A DNA stretch of 64,000 nt. Origin: Larus michahellis. Its lineage: Eukaryota > Chordata > Aves > Charadriiformes > Laridae. Positions 48,401 through 62,561 of the stretch are shown piece after piece. The position numbers and the translations under genes were made by a program. The stretch spans positions 92,488,215 through 92,552,214 of the forward strand of contig NC_133896.1 of assembly GCF_964199755.1 (NCBI RefSeq), read 5' to 3'. The notes below the pieces were generated by a model. That model was not told where the DNA came from. It saw only the letters and a list, made by a program, of their open reading frames with translations, and made no database searches. Positions within the stretch are counted from its first letter, which is position 1. Each line of letters begins with the position of its first letter.

Positions 48401-51400
48401 GCGCTCCCCCAGGATGCACGCATGTAGGCACTGTTAAAGAGTAAAGTCAACACAAAAATTTAATTAGTAAACCATGTTCTCAAAATGCCTTAGAAGCGGC
48501 TTACACTGCTTGAAACATGCACAAGGTTACCTGGGCTACACAAAGTTGGGCAAGATTATCCAGTTATGCTTTCAGCATACTGAAGGTCACCACCTTAAAG
48601 AAATGAAACACTTCAAAATAAAATACATAATGATAAACTACAGCAGCCAGTAATAACCTGTAACAACATAATTCTGAGCTAGAAACCCCCCCAACTCCAG
48701 TCTTGAACTCCTTCGAATGCCTTGAGATGATGGTTTCTATTACTTTTTGTCATGATTTCATTTTTCCTTTGCAAGGAAGAAAATCTCTGTTACTCTTGGA
48801 AAGACACGGGAGGGAACCTGAGGTGTCATGCAGCTCACTGCCAGAAACACATATGAAGGCAGCCTACTTGGCAGGAGGAAAACGACTGGCCCTGCCTGTC
48901 AGCTGCATGTGTTTCCTGGTCTTTATTCTCCCTAGCGTTACCACATGTCACAAAGTACGTTGCAAAGCGTTAACAGGAATTGCGGACTTCCCACCCAAAA
49001 CAAAAACACAAAAAACCCCCCGCAATTAAGTATCCGCAACAAATTACGAACCCTGAAGATAGGCCATTGCTCCCGAGTTAACGCAATTCATTAAGACTTT
49101 TGACTTTTGCACGGTTTTTAGGGGTGAGGGGGAGGAGGGAGGAGGTTGAGCTTATTTTTTCCCTAATCGTTCTGCTGTTTGAGGGGAGAGCCAGGACTAC
49201 GGGCATGTAGGTGATGTCATGTGCTAGACAGCAGCCATATGGAGAACATGAAATGGAAGTTTTCTACCCAGCTCCTGGTAAACCTGTGGCAGATGCCGCG
49301 TGACTGGGACCAGAGAGAAGCGCTCCACTCAGACGCAACAGGCATGATCCCCATCCTTTAAAATGTGCAAAGGAGCCGCTGGCACAGCCCATGCAATTGA
49401 TCTGTGGGCAGACTTATCCCAGGAACTCTCTTTTAGCCCTCGTTTCCTCCAAGGGCTGACGTCCAGGGAAGGACTATGTTGGCTGAAAGGAAGCAGAACA
49501 CAGGACCATAATGAACCTCCCAAGTCACCAAAGCAGGCAATTGCATCATGTAATCCTTTTAAAATATTTACCAGCCCCGTCTTAAAGTTTGTTCAGCTTC
49601 CAATTTCCATTATTCCTACCAATACTTTTCCTCACTCTCCCAATTCACAGCACACATTTGCTCACAACCATTTGTTCTCATGCCAGGATGGTCATTCAGC
49701 TTATATTGGTCTTCTGTACCCTGGCCACTTGGCCCTGAATTATGCAGAGGGAACATGAGTACCTTCTTCCTGGTCTTCTCACAGCTAAGTTAAAAAAGAC
49801 AAATTGTCTTGGTCTCCATGCATAAGACAGGCTTCCTATTCACAGCCACTCCAGCAGGCATCCTCTGCAATTTTATTTCCAGTTTAGTCTTTGCAGAGTG
49901 TTCGCACTGAACTCTTATCTCATGATGTTGTCAACCTCTGTTAGAAACACCTCAATACACTGTAGGATGACATTTGCTTTCTCCACAGCCATATCACACT
50001 AGCAACTCACGGCCAACCTGCAATCAAGTAAAAAAATGCAGTTCTTACCTTGTTCTGAGCAAACTTGCCAACCCCTTTTCATGCATCCAGTATTCACGGC
50101 CATCCGCTTTTTCCTGTGTGAATCATGACCTTTTCTGTACTGATGATGTCCCCAGGTCTGTGCCATCAGCAAAAGCTGTCAGTGTTTTCTCATGCTTTGT
50201 ACAATACTGAAACCGCTAGATGAGACCCGTCCCTTCCATATGTACCTCCCATACTGCTCCTTTCCCAAGAAAGTTTGTCCTGGGAATCACTAGATTTTGG
50301 GTACATGGTGGAAAGATGCTGTCCAGCCAGAGAACCCAGCCCCCAAGACAGAATGGGAACTTGAACTACAGAGCCTAGAATACAATACACAAACTTATTT
50401 TAATAATGAAATATTGTTCAAAAAATCAAAAGAAAACAGAATTCAGGGAGGCTGAAATGTTGTGGTTTAGATGAGGATGTCAAAAAAAAATTACCTTTGT
50501 GGGTAAAGCCTTTCAGAACTTCCATTCTGCAGGAAGGTGGATGCTCCAAGCACTTGACATGCTAATGTTAAGGCTATTTTTAGAAAAATATGTTACCTAA
50601 ATATTTATTTCCATTCATTACTAAAATTCAAAATGAAGGTCGCTTTTGGATCAGCCACATGAGACTCAGAGAGATTCAGTTGTAAGACAAATACTTATAT
50701 ATTTATACACCGAATAATACAGGTGACGGTTTGCATAGTTATCATTTCATAAGCAAAAACAATGGGAAAATGTGGGCTAGATTGCAAGGTTGCTAATCGA
50801 GCAAAACACTCCCTATCAATAATAATGATTTTGTAACAAGGAGTAACATGTGTTGGGATTATGACCCTGTGCTCGGTCATAGTAGTTGAACTTTTAACTT
50901 GCTGGAGCAAATTGAGAAAAGAGCAAATGCCTGTATGTATAGCACCCCTCATTCTTGCTCTTGTATGTAAAACTCATGGAATTAAGCCGGTTGTTCTCAC
51001 ACCTGCCTGTATTCTCAGCGTGACGTTCCCCACTATTGTTAATCTGGTTACCTCACTCTGGGTGGGAATCAGCCATGATTTCATCTTGAATTTAAAATAA
51101 TACAACAAAACCAATTACATGAAAAAATATGTTTTCTGACTTTAAAAAATTTCAGGGTTTTTAATTAAACTTTTCCAAGCTGACTTTGCAGAATAATCGT
51201 GCTATGCAAAATACATCAAATCGGCTTCTGCAAAATAAGAGCAAAATGTCTTTCAAATGGGTAGGTTGGCTTCGTTCATTTTAATTTCCCATGTTTTGCT
51301 TTTTCTTTAGGAGACTATGTCAAAGTGAAAATGCTGTATAAATTACAGACATGATCTATGACGCAGAACAATATTTATAACATGCCTTTAAAGTTATGTA

Positions 51401-53905
51401 ATGCTGAGAACAGAAATGCAATTAAAGTAGAGAGGAGAAGAGAGGAAGTTCTGCACTCTGCAGAGCGTGCTGTCTCATCTTTTAAACGATGCAACATGAT
51501 GGAAACCAATAAATGTTTCTGCAGAGGTGACTGGTCTCTCGTATGATGTATTGATATGGGAGGGGTTGATCTCAAAGACACGTTTTTTCAAAATCAATTT
51601 TTCAAATTCATTTGGGGAAAACAATGACATTTTCATTTTCTTTGTAAGAAAAGTATGTGCTATCTTCCCCATGTGTTCTCAGAAGAATGCAGGCAAAAGA
51701 GGGCATTTGGAAGCTATTTTCTAGTTTGTACTAAATTATTTCACGTGTTTCAAAAATAAAAAGCCATGTTTATATGCATGGAGATATTTCAGAGAGAGTC
51801 AGGTAACTTCTCAGAAATGGGAACCCAAGATGACAGTGACATCAGAGACTTTCTCTCAGGATGTCAGCTGCACTGGAGAGGCCTCTTGTTTTCCACTGAC
51901 AAGCGTAGGGCTCATTATTTCATGATTTTTGCTTTTGCAAGGGATACTATTTTTATTTATTTGCTTTTCACATCGCAATTTAGATATTTATCTCTCACTA
52001 GTTCCTATCTGCCACATTTTGCTCTGTGCGACTGCTTGCTTGTGACTGATAAGTACCACAAATGTCCCAAGTAATCATCTGTGTAAAATGTCCATAGGAC
52101 ACCAGGGATCAGAATCATTAGCTCTTTACAAAACATATCAAATATAATCTCAGTGTCATGTCCCGAAAGTTCCTCGACATAAAGCCGCCCATGGGATATC
52201 TTTGCCTTCTAGCACTCCAAACAGAGGGAAGATTGATCGGAAGAGCTGACACCACACAGCCACCTAACCAGTACTGCACAGCAGTACCAGCAGCATTAAT
52301 GACACTTCTTTTGAGAAATGTTAACTTGCATCTATGAAGAGCGGTTGTTTGGGTAATTCATGCTGCTATGCCTCTCTAGAATGGTGTCCTAGATAACTTC
52401 TTAGTGCTCTGCCACAATGGCGCATTAAGAAAGGACTTACAGTGAGAGAGATGCTGTATGAGACAAACGTCTGCCAAGTATGGAGAAGAAAGGCATCAAG
52501 TAAACAACGTAATTAAGTACCTTTACACTGCAACTCTTAATTTCTGGGAACATGTTGCTTTTTACTGAAAGAATCCAAACTCCCTGGGAAAATGCCCAAA
52601 TCAAATAAAATTTAACACTTTTCAAACAGCTACAGCATATAAACAAAATGAGAGGGTGAAAAAATAGAAAATACATACAACTACAGTAATTTGGAAATGG
52701 TTTACCATCATTATTCTCTCATTTGCTTGATTTTCTTTTTGGGGCTTTATTTGTTTGGGGCTTTATCTGAATTTTGGCTTTCCTTGTATTAGAAGAGGAG
52801 GGTATATATGAAGGGAAATGCAGATCAAAGCCTGGGGACACATAAAGGAGAGATGGCACAGAAATGGTGCAGAGGAAAGGAACAGGGGAAGGAATGTGGA
52901 GGAAAAGTTAAGAAGGCTGCTAGTTATTAATGCCAAAACAATATCCAGCAAATACACTCTGCGGGTCACAGCCTGGAGACATCACCAAAGCTGATGGAAA
53001 GAGCACTAGGGATCACAGTTGAACTTGGTTGTCTTTCTTCCTGCTCCTTTTATCTTCCATGACACGACAGCAGCAGGTGAGGGTGTCGCATCAGGCTTCA
53101 AGTCCTGATCTAGACCATTCCCATGCAATGATTTTACATGGCAAAATATAACACATTTTATTCTGGTAAGTCTCTGTGTATATAATGCACAAATGCACTT
53201 TCTAGAGAAAGGGCTTCATAGACCATCCACTTCTGCATTAGATAAGGAGCATCCTGAAAGAACCTGGACTGATTTGCAAGTCAAAAAAAGAAAATTAAGG
53301 TCTTGTATATTCAGGCCTATTTAACAGAAGTGAGATTATTGTTGATCACAGATTCAGTGGTGAGAGATCAGCTCCTCACATATGTTAAAATTTGACCTTT
53401 CTGTTGAGACACTCAGATCTGGCAATCCTATCTTCTCAAACTCAACCACTCAGTTGAAGCTGTTCACCATGCTCAGACATCACCAATGGCTACACTTGCA
53501 TTTCTCCCTCACGGAATTATCAAAAGAGAACAGACCAGGACTTTTGCAATAATAACTGTAGAAATGTGAAGATTTCTGAAAGAGCAACTTGACAGAAGAA
53601 AGCTAAATTCAGCATTTTACCATGTCAGACAAGCCTCACATGAGATCCTCTTCAAAATGGACATACATGCATCAGAACAGACAACTAATTGCAGCAGCTT
53701 AATTGTGATGAAAACATTCTTGCTGGAGTTATTTGTCATTATACCTTGAGTTTGAACAGGATCTTATGAATTCTGACCTATTTATTTCCCTCTCCAGCAA
53801 AGAGTACACTATGCTTAGAACTGGGATCGGGCTTGTCTCTTAAGGGTATAATTAGTTATTTAATGAGTAAATATAGGAAAGAAAGGTGTTCTTCTGACTG
53901 AAGCA
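42428..53905. other. Gene-free AT-rich stretch
   Basis: No recognisable gene, RNA gene or young repeat over 11 kb. Simple features are A-rich runs near 47570-47600 and a 12-bp direct repeat TTTGGTCAGATC at about 47263 and 47284. Open frames up to 131 codons (for example 49363-49758 plus, 48139-48444 plus) show no family motifs. Confidence 0.4.
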
Positions 53906-54251
53906 GGCTGGCCTACCAGTATCTTAAGGGGGCCCACAAGAAAGCTGGTGAGAGACTTTTTAGGATGTCGGGTAATGGTAGGTCTAGAGGGAATGGATTA
54001 AAATTAGAGATGAGTCGATTCAGACTGGACGTTAGGAAGAAGTTCTTCACCATAAGGGTGGTGAGACACTGGAAGAGGTTGCCCAGAGAAGTTGTGGAAG
54101 CCCCATCCCTGGAAGTTTTTAAGGCCAGGCTGGATGGGGCTGTGAGCAACCTGGTCTAGTGGGAGGTGTCCCTGCCCATGGCAGGGGGGTTGGAACAAGA
54201 TGATCTTTAAGGTCCCTTCCAACCCTAACAATTCTATGATTCTATGATTCA
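53906..54251 (+). mobile_element. CR1 LINE 3' fragment
   Basis: 5'-truncated CR1 in plus orientation. It reads RLAYQYLKGAHKKAGERLF, then FRLDVRKKFFTIRVVRHWKR and [19 protein letters not shown], then stops at 54160. The 3' UTR has GGTCCCTTCCAACCC and an ATTCTATGATTCTATGATTC tail. The end of ORF2 is intact, indicating modest age. Confidence 0.93.
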
Positions 54252-56347
54252 GGGACCCAAGGATTAGCAAAGTGAGGGCTAAGCCATGTAGATACCCAAG
54301 TGTACCCTCTTATCAGGCAGAGGGGTGCCAGAATAACATTCCATGCTCTTCCAGGAGTCTGGATACAAGCCAGTGCCAGCAAACTGCAGGTACAGAAAGA
54401 CAAGCCACATGCTACAGATCTGAGCTTGCTCCACCACGCTGCAGAGGTTTTGAGTAACCATGGAGTAGCAGACCCATCCGGTGACTTGGAGTGTGAAGTC
54501 AGGGCTTCTGCTGTCTTAGCCCTGCCTCATTAAGTTTGCGCTGGGAAAGAAAAGGGTGTGCATATTTTTAACGTTTTCTTTTTAAAAGCCTAGAAGTGAG
54601 AAGAGAAAACAAAAGAAAAACAAACACACACATTTTTGAAAAACGGACAAAAGCTGGTAAATCCTGGCCCCAAAGTACTTAGACATGGCACTCTAAAATT
54701 TGGAGTTTAGGTTTTGAGAGGAATATGTGAACAATTTGGAGAAAATTATTTTGATGAATCTTCCATTTTCAGTAAAAACTCTTCTTTTTGGTTTTTTTTG
54801 ACAAAGCAAAGTTCCAGTGGAAGTCTTTTAGCTAGCTTTACTTGCAATCAGATACATGTCATAGCTCTAAGATCAGCCACATGGGCTTGTTTTGCTAGGA
54901 CTCTAGTAAAATCTAAACTTTTATTTGACTTCATAGATACAAAAGGAAGCCAACTTCTTATGTTAGACTTTTCTTTTCCCCCTTCTGCTCTTCAGGACAA
55001 GTGAAGAGTTCTAAAAAATGAGCAGAATTAGAGGCTTAAATGCTTGGAAAATAGACACAACATATGGATGCTGTGGTTCCAGAATTGTAGGTCATTATAT
55101 TTGGTAATACCTCTCAGAAATTTCAAAACAAGAGTCAGGCAGAAATAATTTTTACTGAACACTCCTCTCTCTGCATTACTTTCCTCCCACTAAAAGAAAT
55201 ATGAATATTTGCATAAAAACTGCTTTGGTCTTCATTTTGTTTTTTTAAGATGTACGTGTCCTGCTGTTTAGTCCTCACTGGGATTCACAGATTTCCTCAG
55301 AGCATCCAATAGCAATGTGATAGCAATCTTAGACTAGAGTCCTGACATTCAGGCAAGGATCAAAAAGCTAAGAGAATATTTTCTTGCAAGTACTCAGAAG
55401 TGTTAAAACTTGGAGTCAGAGGGACAGCTTACAGGTCAACTAGTGGGCTGCTAGTTCTACCATCCTGCCAAATTTTACATTTGTTAGAGTTGTAATAGGG
55501 ACAGGCCAAACAGACCAGGGGCCACTTGTGCCAGGTCAAGATGCAAAGGGAAAACCAGACTCTGCCCCACAGAGCTTATGCCACAAATGCCACTGACATC
55601 CCTGAAATCAGATCAACAGGGCTGCCTCTACCCACAGAAGGGGTTTTTTTCCTAAAAATGATCTGTCCTGCCTGATTTCAATAAGCTGCTTGAACATAGT
55701 ATTATGGCAGTCACCAGAGTAGTCCCTTTCATCTTAATGGACTACTCACATCCTCCACACCACACATTTAAGTCTGCTCCAAACTGGAGTCTAGAACATC
55801 ACATTTCTGTGCTCCTGTTTGATCTTCACTCCAGACCAGTGTGCCTGCGAAGCGAAGTCACTTCGTAACTGGGCTGTCTCTGACTAACACATAAGAAATG
55901 TTAAATAAACCGTCATAACAGGCATTTCACAGGCTGTGAAAAGAGACTGGTGTCAGGCATGGTTCCACACGTGATAACATCAGATGCTACCACCTGCTCT
56001 ACAGAAAGAACACTCATGGAAATAAACGGCAAGATGATAAATGTGTTTAAAATCTAACTTCACTGCAAAACTCATACAAAACTCAATTCTCAAGTCTTGC
56101 ATCAGGGGAGAATGAAACAAGAATAGGTTCTTATTCCTTTCCTACAGCAGCCCTTCTTAGCACTGTACTTAATATTTTCCTTCAGGTTATTTTCAAACTC
56201 TGAGTTCATTTAGAGATGGTTCACAGATGACCTCCCTCTCCTAGCCATGCAGGCTGGAGTTCTGTGTCTAGAGGGCAGATACAGCACCAACAGATGTAGC
56301 ATGAGTTTCTCCACATATTCACAGAGCACATCCACGGAAAACGGACT
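54252..56347. other. Stretch with no recognised feature
   Basis: No gene or repeat family recognised; AT-rich. Confidence 0.4.
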
Positions 56348-56700
56348 TTGTTCACACAACACGCAATTACACTCTGGAACTCATTGCTCTGGGAAACTGG
56401 TATGGCTCAAAACCTAACAGCAATAAAAAAGGACCAAATATTTATGTGGCTCTCAAGAACATCCACAGTTGTCACAGGCAACAATAGCAAACATTTTATA
56501 CTTGAGGGTTTATACCATTTCCTAGCTCCTGGAGGTCTGAATGGCACTGGACAACAAGGTCAAATTAGCCTCTTCGCTTTTCTCACCCGTTGTACCACAA
56601 GATCCTCAAGTCTTCCTCTGAAGACTGTTCTAGATCACGTGGGATCTGCACACTGGACTGGATGAGCAACAGTCCAATAAAACCAATGGTTCCCACTTAT
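56348..56700 (+). mobile_element. Ancient LINE (CR1/L2 type) 3' end, decayed
   Basis: Follows the order of an old amniote LINE tail as I remember it: CTCTGGAACTCATTGCTCTG (about 56372-56391), AAGAACATCCACAGTTGTCA (56455-56474), CTTCCTCTGAAG (about 56613), and CTGGACTGGATGAGCAACAG near the end. An open frame of 105 codons runs through it but is not a conserved protein. Confidence 0.55.
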
Positions 56701-56784
56701 CTATACCACAGAAGAAGCAAAAGGGGAGTTCAGTGGCCCAATATTTTTTTCTTCTTCACGCCTTTCCACTGAGATTGATAACAG

Positions 56785-57000
56785 CTGTCATGAACTTCAA
56801 TGCCTTTCACCCACAAAGCTCAAAGTACTCTCAAAGTACAGGTTATGTCCTGTTATCACCAGCCTAGAAAGGGATGTCAAAAGAGCTGAAGTGACTCTTG
56901 CTAAGTGTCGCACAGCAACTGAGCACAAGAATCAAGAAGAAAACCCCAATATGCTCCTAGACCTTCATAACTTTGCAGCCATGCTGGTATTTTCTAGTCG
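56785..57000 (+). repeat. Ancient MIR/core-SINE-like or L2-tail-like repeat
   Basis: Contains AAAGCTCAAAGTACTCTCAA and, about 70 bp later, GAAGTGACTCTTGCTAAGTG followed by a CACACAGC-like CGCACAGCAACTGAG. These resemble the order of the widespread vertebrate MIR and L2-tail consensus. Very diverged. Confidence 0.4.
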
Positions 57001-57660
57001 AGTTGCACGTGTCATGACTCTGCCCACTGTAGGCCGGCATTCAGCCTGCTGCTTTCTTCTAATCAGACTCTGGCTTCTCGCATTGGGATTGTGGTGGGTT
57101 CTGCTTTGAAATGAGATGCCTGAAAATGGTTGACACCTGTAGTCCTCTGGCTCTTGGGAAAATCTGTTAACCTTCAAGAAAAGTCTTGGAGAGGAGGGAT
57201 TTCAAGTTTTACAAGATGGTGAAGTTCTCTTTGGTTCCTTTAAAAAGCATTAGCAAAGGTCAGATTAACAAGTCAACACTGAAACTAGATATGACCAAGA
57301 CTCCCAAAATTGATGCAGAAAAGAAAAGAGGTGGGTGGGGACTGGGTGTGGGGGAGAAAGGCCCACAACACAACATTGGCTCTGATCCTTTCTCCCTTGT
57401 TGGGCCTGGGGCACACTTGATAAGGTGAAGGGAAATTGTAAAATTAGACCTGGCAACCTACACAGAGAGGCCCACTGCAAGGCCCTTGGCCTGAGGCAAG
57501 CTGAGAAAGTTGAGGAATTGTGGGGGAAAGGGGACTTGGCAGGCTAACTTCCTGTGGCTGCATCCAGGGCTAATTAGTTTTCAGTGTTCTGTGTGTGTTT
57601 GAATGGAAACAAGCCAGCACTGAGAGGCACGGGGTGAGGAAATCAAAAACACATGCACCA

Positions 57661-57703
57661 AGAAGGAAGAAGGGAAAAAAGAAAAAAAAAAAAAGAAAAA
57701 AAA
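57661..57703. repeat. A-rich / purine simple repeat
   Basis: GAAGGAAGAAGGG leading into A runs interrupted by single G bases. Confidence 0.85.
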
Positions 57704-60700
57704 CCTGTCCTTTTTAGCTACATTTTCTTTTTCAGGAGGGGATCTCATCATTTTGTTCCGTGAGCACTAAATCACCCCGGCTCCCCTGTCTATCACATCT
57801 CACATCTGCTTCAGAACTCATTAAACATCAAAAGGCCTGCCCTATCAGTTCTGCTTAGTTAGAAGTCTGAGTTACTAGAGTCCTAACCAGGGAAGATTTT
57901 GTATGTTTTTAATAATAGCTTAAGGAACTTCTTAGCACCCCATAAATTACTTAATGCAACAAACTCTTCCTGTAGACCAGCAAATGTTTTACAGAGGAGC
58001 TGAATGCTGCCTTAACATGCTTGTGGTCAGTCCAGAGTTACATAGCAACCTGCTTAAATGAACCTTTAATCCACATTTCAGTTTGGGAATTGTTTTCTCA
58101 TGTATCCTCTCCTGCCGCTAGCCCACTCTCATTTTTACGGCCGCTCTAATTTTATATAACTACATTATAACTTGTATTTCCATAGCATTTTGATCCTCAA
58201 GAATGCCAAGGCAATTATTAAAACAGAGATCATAATGCTACAGCACCAATGAAATCTGCCTACTTCTGCCATACCACTTCCCCTACTTCAAACACACATG
58301 TACAGTGCCCTCCACTACTGCATATGCCAGACAAACAGTTCATGAAAATAATTTATACACAGGAAACACAATGAACACAGTAAAGGCTCCAGTGGGCATT
58401 TGTTATTAAGAGTACCACAAGAGCTCTTTAAAATGAACTGAGCCTAGACCGAGTGCAATTTCTGAGTGCTTGTTATTCAGACAAAAGCAAATCAATTTTC
58501 ATCATGACACTCACAAACTTTTGTCTTTAGTGAAGAAATTTTTTCTGCCTAATTTGAAGTTTCTGTCTACATCTGTTTTATCACTAGAGCACTTCCATCC
58601 CTCTTTATAGAGACAGAAAACATGGGGTTTGCACTTCTCCTTGTGCTTAAGAATTACTAAACCACTTTTGCTCACAATTTTTAAAAAAAATCTGACCAGT
58701 GGTCAGACTTGGAAATGTGAGTCCCATAGGCAAAAATTTCAGATGGTGATGGGCAAATCAAAGAGAGGCTTTGAACTGAAAAAAAAATATCTGCAGCTCC
58801 AGCTTTAGCAACCATCCCCACTTGACTAATAATGATAAGCTTTGTCATTTAGTTGCAACTGTTCCTTCTTCCATCTGAGACTGGGGACATATCTACACTC
58901 CAGACAGGCATCAGCATCCTTGACTCCTCAGGGTTGCATTGTTTCTTGGTAGAGCCCTAAAACTCAGAATCCCTTCCCTCTCGGCTCTGGGGGTAAGAGA
59001 TTCAAAAACTCACAGCTAAAAAAAAAATAGGAGAAAAAGTTAGAAAAAGAACTATTAAACAATGGTGGTCAAAAATAGCAAAAACCATAGTTGTATGTAA
59101 ATGTTTCTTTTCATTTTCGTTTACCAGGAGTGACATTCTAGTCTAAAAGATATATAAGAATGTCTCTTCCAAAAAATTATAAATGAACAAAATGTATTTT
59201 TTTCAAGTCAGCATAAATTAAAGGAAATAAAAAATAAATAGCAAGACCCTCAAGCCATGTTGAATGAAACTCATCACGGAGCACAAGCAGAGATGTGTGT
59301 TAGCACATCCATTATAAGACCCTGTGCCTCCATTGGCTATCTAACGCTCACCTTGGTGCAGATGCAACAACCTTGGCCATCAGAGGTGCTATTAGACCAG
59401 GAGCCAAGGCAAAATGAAGTTAATGGCAAGTTACTAACCCTTTTCTATGATTGCTATTGCTTGCCAATAAACTGCGGATACTGCTTACCAAGGGAGACTT
59501 CCCTTCCCAAATACGGCACGTCTGGTTCTTTGGAAATTAGTGGAGGACAGTCCCGCAGAACAGCGAGAACTCCTACACCTGCCTCTAAGGGAGCACATGC
59601 TCCCTACGTTCACTTCTTCACGCAGAGGATCCCCAGTGCTGTCTGACCAGATCAGATTTAAGGGATCTGTTTCTGGATCTGTGCAGCGCTCCCTTCAATG
59701 ACACTGCTGATAGGACAATTTCACAGCTGTCAGAGCTGCCAGCTAAATTCTTAGGTGATCCATGGCTTCTGTTCATTGCTCCTCTAAAGAGGGACCTTTA
59801 TCTGGGCTAAGCTTCCCATAAGAAAACCCCAAGTCAACAGAGGTCCTGTGCCTCTGGGGACTGTCTGTAACCCTTCCCCTTGACAGGTAATTAAGACATT
59901 AGTTTATAAGAGTACATCAATGAAATGAAATGCAGTCGCAGTATCAGTCTCCCTTATACTATGTGCTTAAGGAATGAATCACCAAGATAGTCAATAAACA
60001 AACTCTCTTGTACAAGAAAGGCTGACACCCCCTACAAGGCATGATGTTGGGGATTAAATTTAGTCCTTGAGAGTTCACATATGTTTAAGCACAGAGGTGT
60101 TCGATGACATATGACTCCAAAACTATTTACTACACAAATACTTAAATGATAGAGAGGAATCCAGCTTATTACTAGCTCTAAATAGAGACTAAGCACATCA
60201 GGAAGTGATGACAACTTGAAGGTAATGATGTTTAGACTGAAAAATGCCTCAGCTACAGCTTACTGTGTTTGGGAACCCACGTCAGACCACAAATATTCCA
60301 GAATCACTGAAAGACTATGAATAACACTAAAATGGAAAGTACCTAGAAGGTATCATTGCATGGGTAAATCTTTCAAACAGGTGGGCCACATACTCCGGAT
60401 CTAAAGACACCTATGCTCAGCCCTTAGCTGATGTTCTCTGATAAGGCATTCAACAGCTGTAGTCTTCCTCCTGTAACTGTTATTTTCCTCTGTATTCAAG
60501 ATTCATACACTGCACCAGTTTAAATTAAGCACCCCTATGGAGGAAATGACAGGTTCTGAGTGAAAGAAGCTCTAGGGAGTGTGTGCACTTTCCCACTCTT
60601 TGATTTCCCCTTCATGTGGAGCTCACACTGCCTTGGGATGATATTTACTCTTAACTTAGAGTCAAAGAACATATTTGCTTTCTGTTTTTCATTAAATACA

Positions 60701-61402
60701 GAGGGTTTCACAAAAGAGGCCATTTTTCATCAAAAATTGTTTTCAAGTGAAAAATATCTACCAGCTCTACTCCTGACTCTAAACAATTCCTGGCTAGGAG
60801 CACATTACTGTGACTTTAGAGTTCATAGAGTGTGACTCAAGAAATGAGAAAAATGTTTTCAAGAAGTTGCCATGAATATTTTACAAAAAAACCCCAAAGT
60901 ATTTATATCACAGCTAACAGTCCAGCTGGTAGCCTGCATGCCATCTGAGAGAGCCACAGCATTCACTAGCATCAATCTTGCTCCTTTTTTTGATGACGGG
61001 CTCTACATTTGCTTTCACTCAGCCTCCTGCTTCCTCCCTCATTTTCTATCACTTTAAAATAATTGTCAGTAGCATCATATAAGCTGAAGTGGTTTTGTCC
61101 TTCTTCTGCCTTCCTAGTCTTCCTGCACTTAAAGGTGTCCTAGAATAAGGACCACTGCCTAGGCTGAAGGAGGCAATTGAACAGAAGGCACCTGAGAGAT
61201 GTCAGAGTCATAAATTGAAGGTGCCTGATGCGTTGTGGCTAATGTACCAAACGGGACATGAGGGCTTGCTCTACATTAATGCTTTAAGGGGTGAAGTATG
61301 TCTTACTTGGGTTCTAAAAACTTTCATAAGACGTTCTTCATATGTGCTCAAATTCTTTGCGGCTTCATCAAAGCAAAATCTAGCCTCTGTTCAAGCAGGC
61401 CA

Positions 61403-61440
61403 TTTTCTTTTTTCTTTTTTTTTTTTCTTTCTTTCTTTTC
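61403..61440. repeat. T-rich / CTTT simple repeat
   Basis: Runs of T including one of 12, then three CTTT-type units. Confidence 0.85.
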
Positions 61441-62536
61441 ACCAGAAACTTCCTGTGTATCTTTTTTCTAAAATGACATAAATCCCTCCCTCATCAGACC
61501 AGTGCATACAGCATATTTGGAGGCAGCTTATATAAACAAAATAAAACTAAGTTTATTAGCCGAGATTAGGTCAACTGATCTGAGCCCTGCATAGTGGTGT
61601 AATTTGGCACCTAAGGAAGCCAACAGCAAAAATTCCCCTTTAGCATCAGCCTAAAGCATTGCCAATCATAGAGTTCAGAAACCATGACTCAAATGCAAGA
61701 AAATGTTAGACTCACTTAAAACTCATGAAATATACTTAAAAATAATAAATTGTAATATTTACAATGCCTTTCTATATTTTCAGCCTTCACATTTGGCCCT
61801 TTTAAGATACAAATACACTATTTTTATGGACAAAGGATGAGATACACAATCCCTTCTGCAAAACTAATAAACCCAAATATTATATATCACAAGACACACA
61901 GGTAAATAGTCTGAATTAGCAGCACGAATTGAAGTGAAAAGGCACAATGGAAGTTCAGTCTGATTTTAGAAAAACACCAATGCTCCCCTTTTTCCAAGTT
62001 CTGCGACAGAATATAAGGTAACAAAAATAAAAACACATCTGCACTCAGAAGACTTGATAATGCGTTCCATGTTGGCAGGACACTGTGAGCTAGCTACTAC
62101 ATGCCAGCAAGGCAGCCAAAGAAGGCATCATTGCCCAGGAAGAGAGGCGAGCTGGAGTCATTAGGGATATGCTAACAATACAACCACCGAGCTATAACTG
62201 TGCATCGTGATTTCTCTAGAGAGCTAAGCAGAAAATAAAACTGCTGCCTCCTCCGATGGAGTGTATCCAAGGAATGCAGAAGCAATGCTGTTTGACATCT
62301 CCAGAGTGAGTCCTCCCAGTAAGCAAGACACTGGATATAGAAAGCAGGTGTGATTTTTTTAGCATCTCTGCAACATCTGTCCATCTAAATATCTAAGTAT
62401 TGGTAGTACGTATATCACCATGATACACAAAAGTCACAGAGTTATTATCCCAACAACATAAAGCCCACAGTCCAGCAGCTGAAGGAATTTTTAATTTTAG
62501 TTCTTCTCATTTTCCATTCTCCTCTTCGCCTTCATT

Positions 62537-62561
62537 TGTTGTTGGTGGTTTTGTTGTTGTT
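62537..62561. repeat. TTG-rich simple repeat
   Basis: Short imperfect TTG/GTT array. Confidence 0.7.

Noticed and set aside
58150..58230. Possible ancient repeat with TTTCCATAGCATTTTGATCCTC
   Set aside because: Resembles an old 'atttatatagcacttt' type repeat, but the match is short and from memory only.
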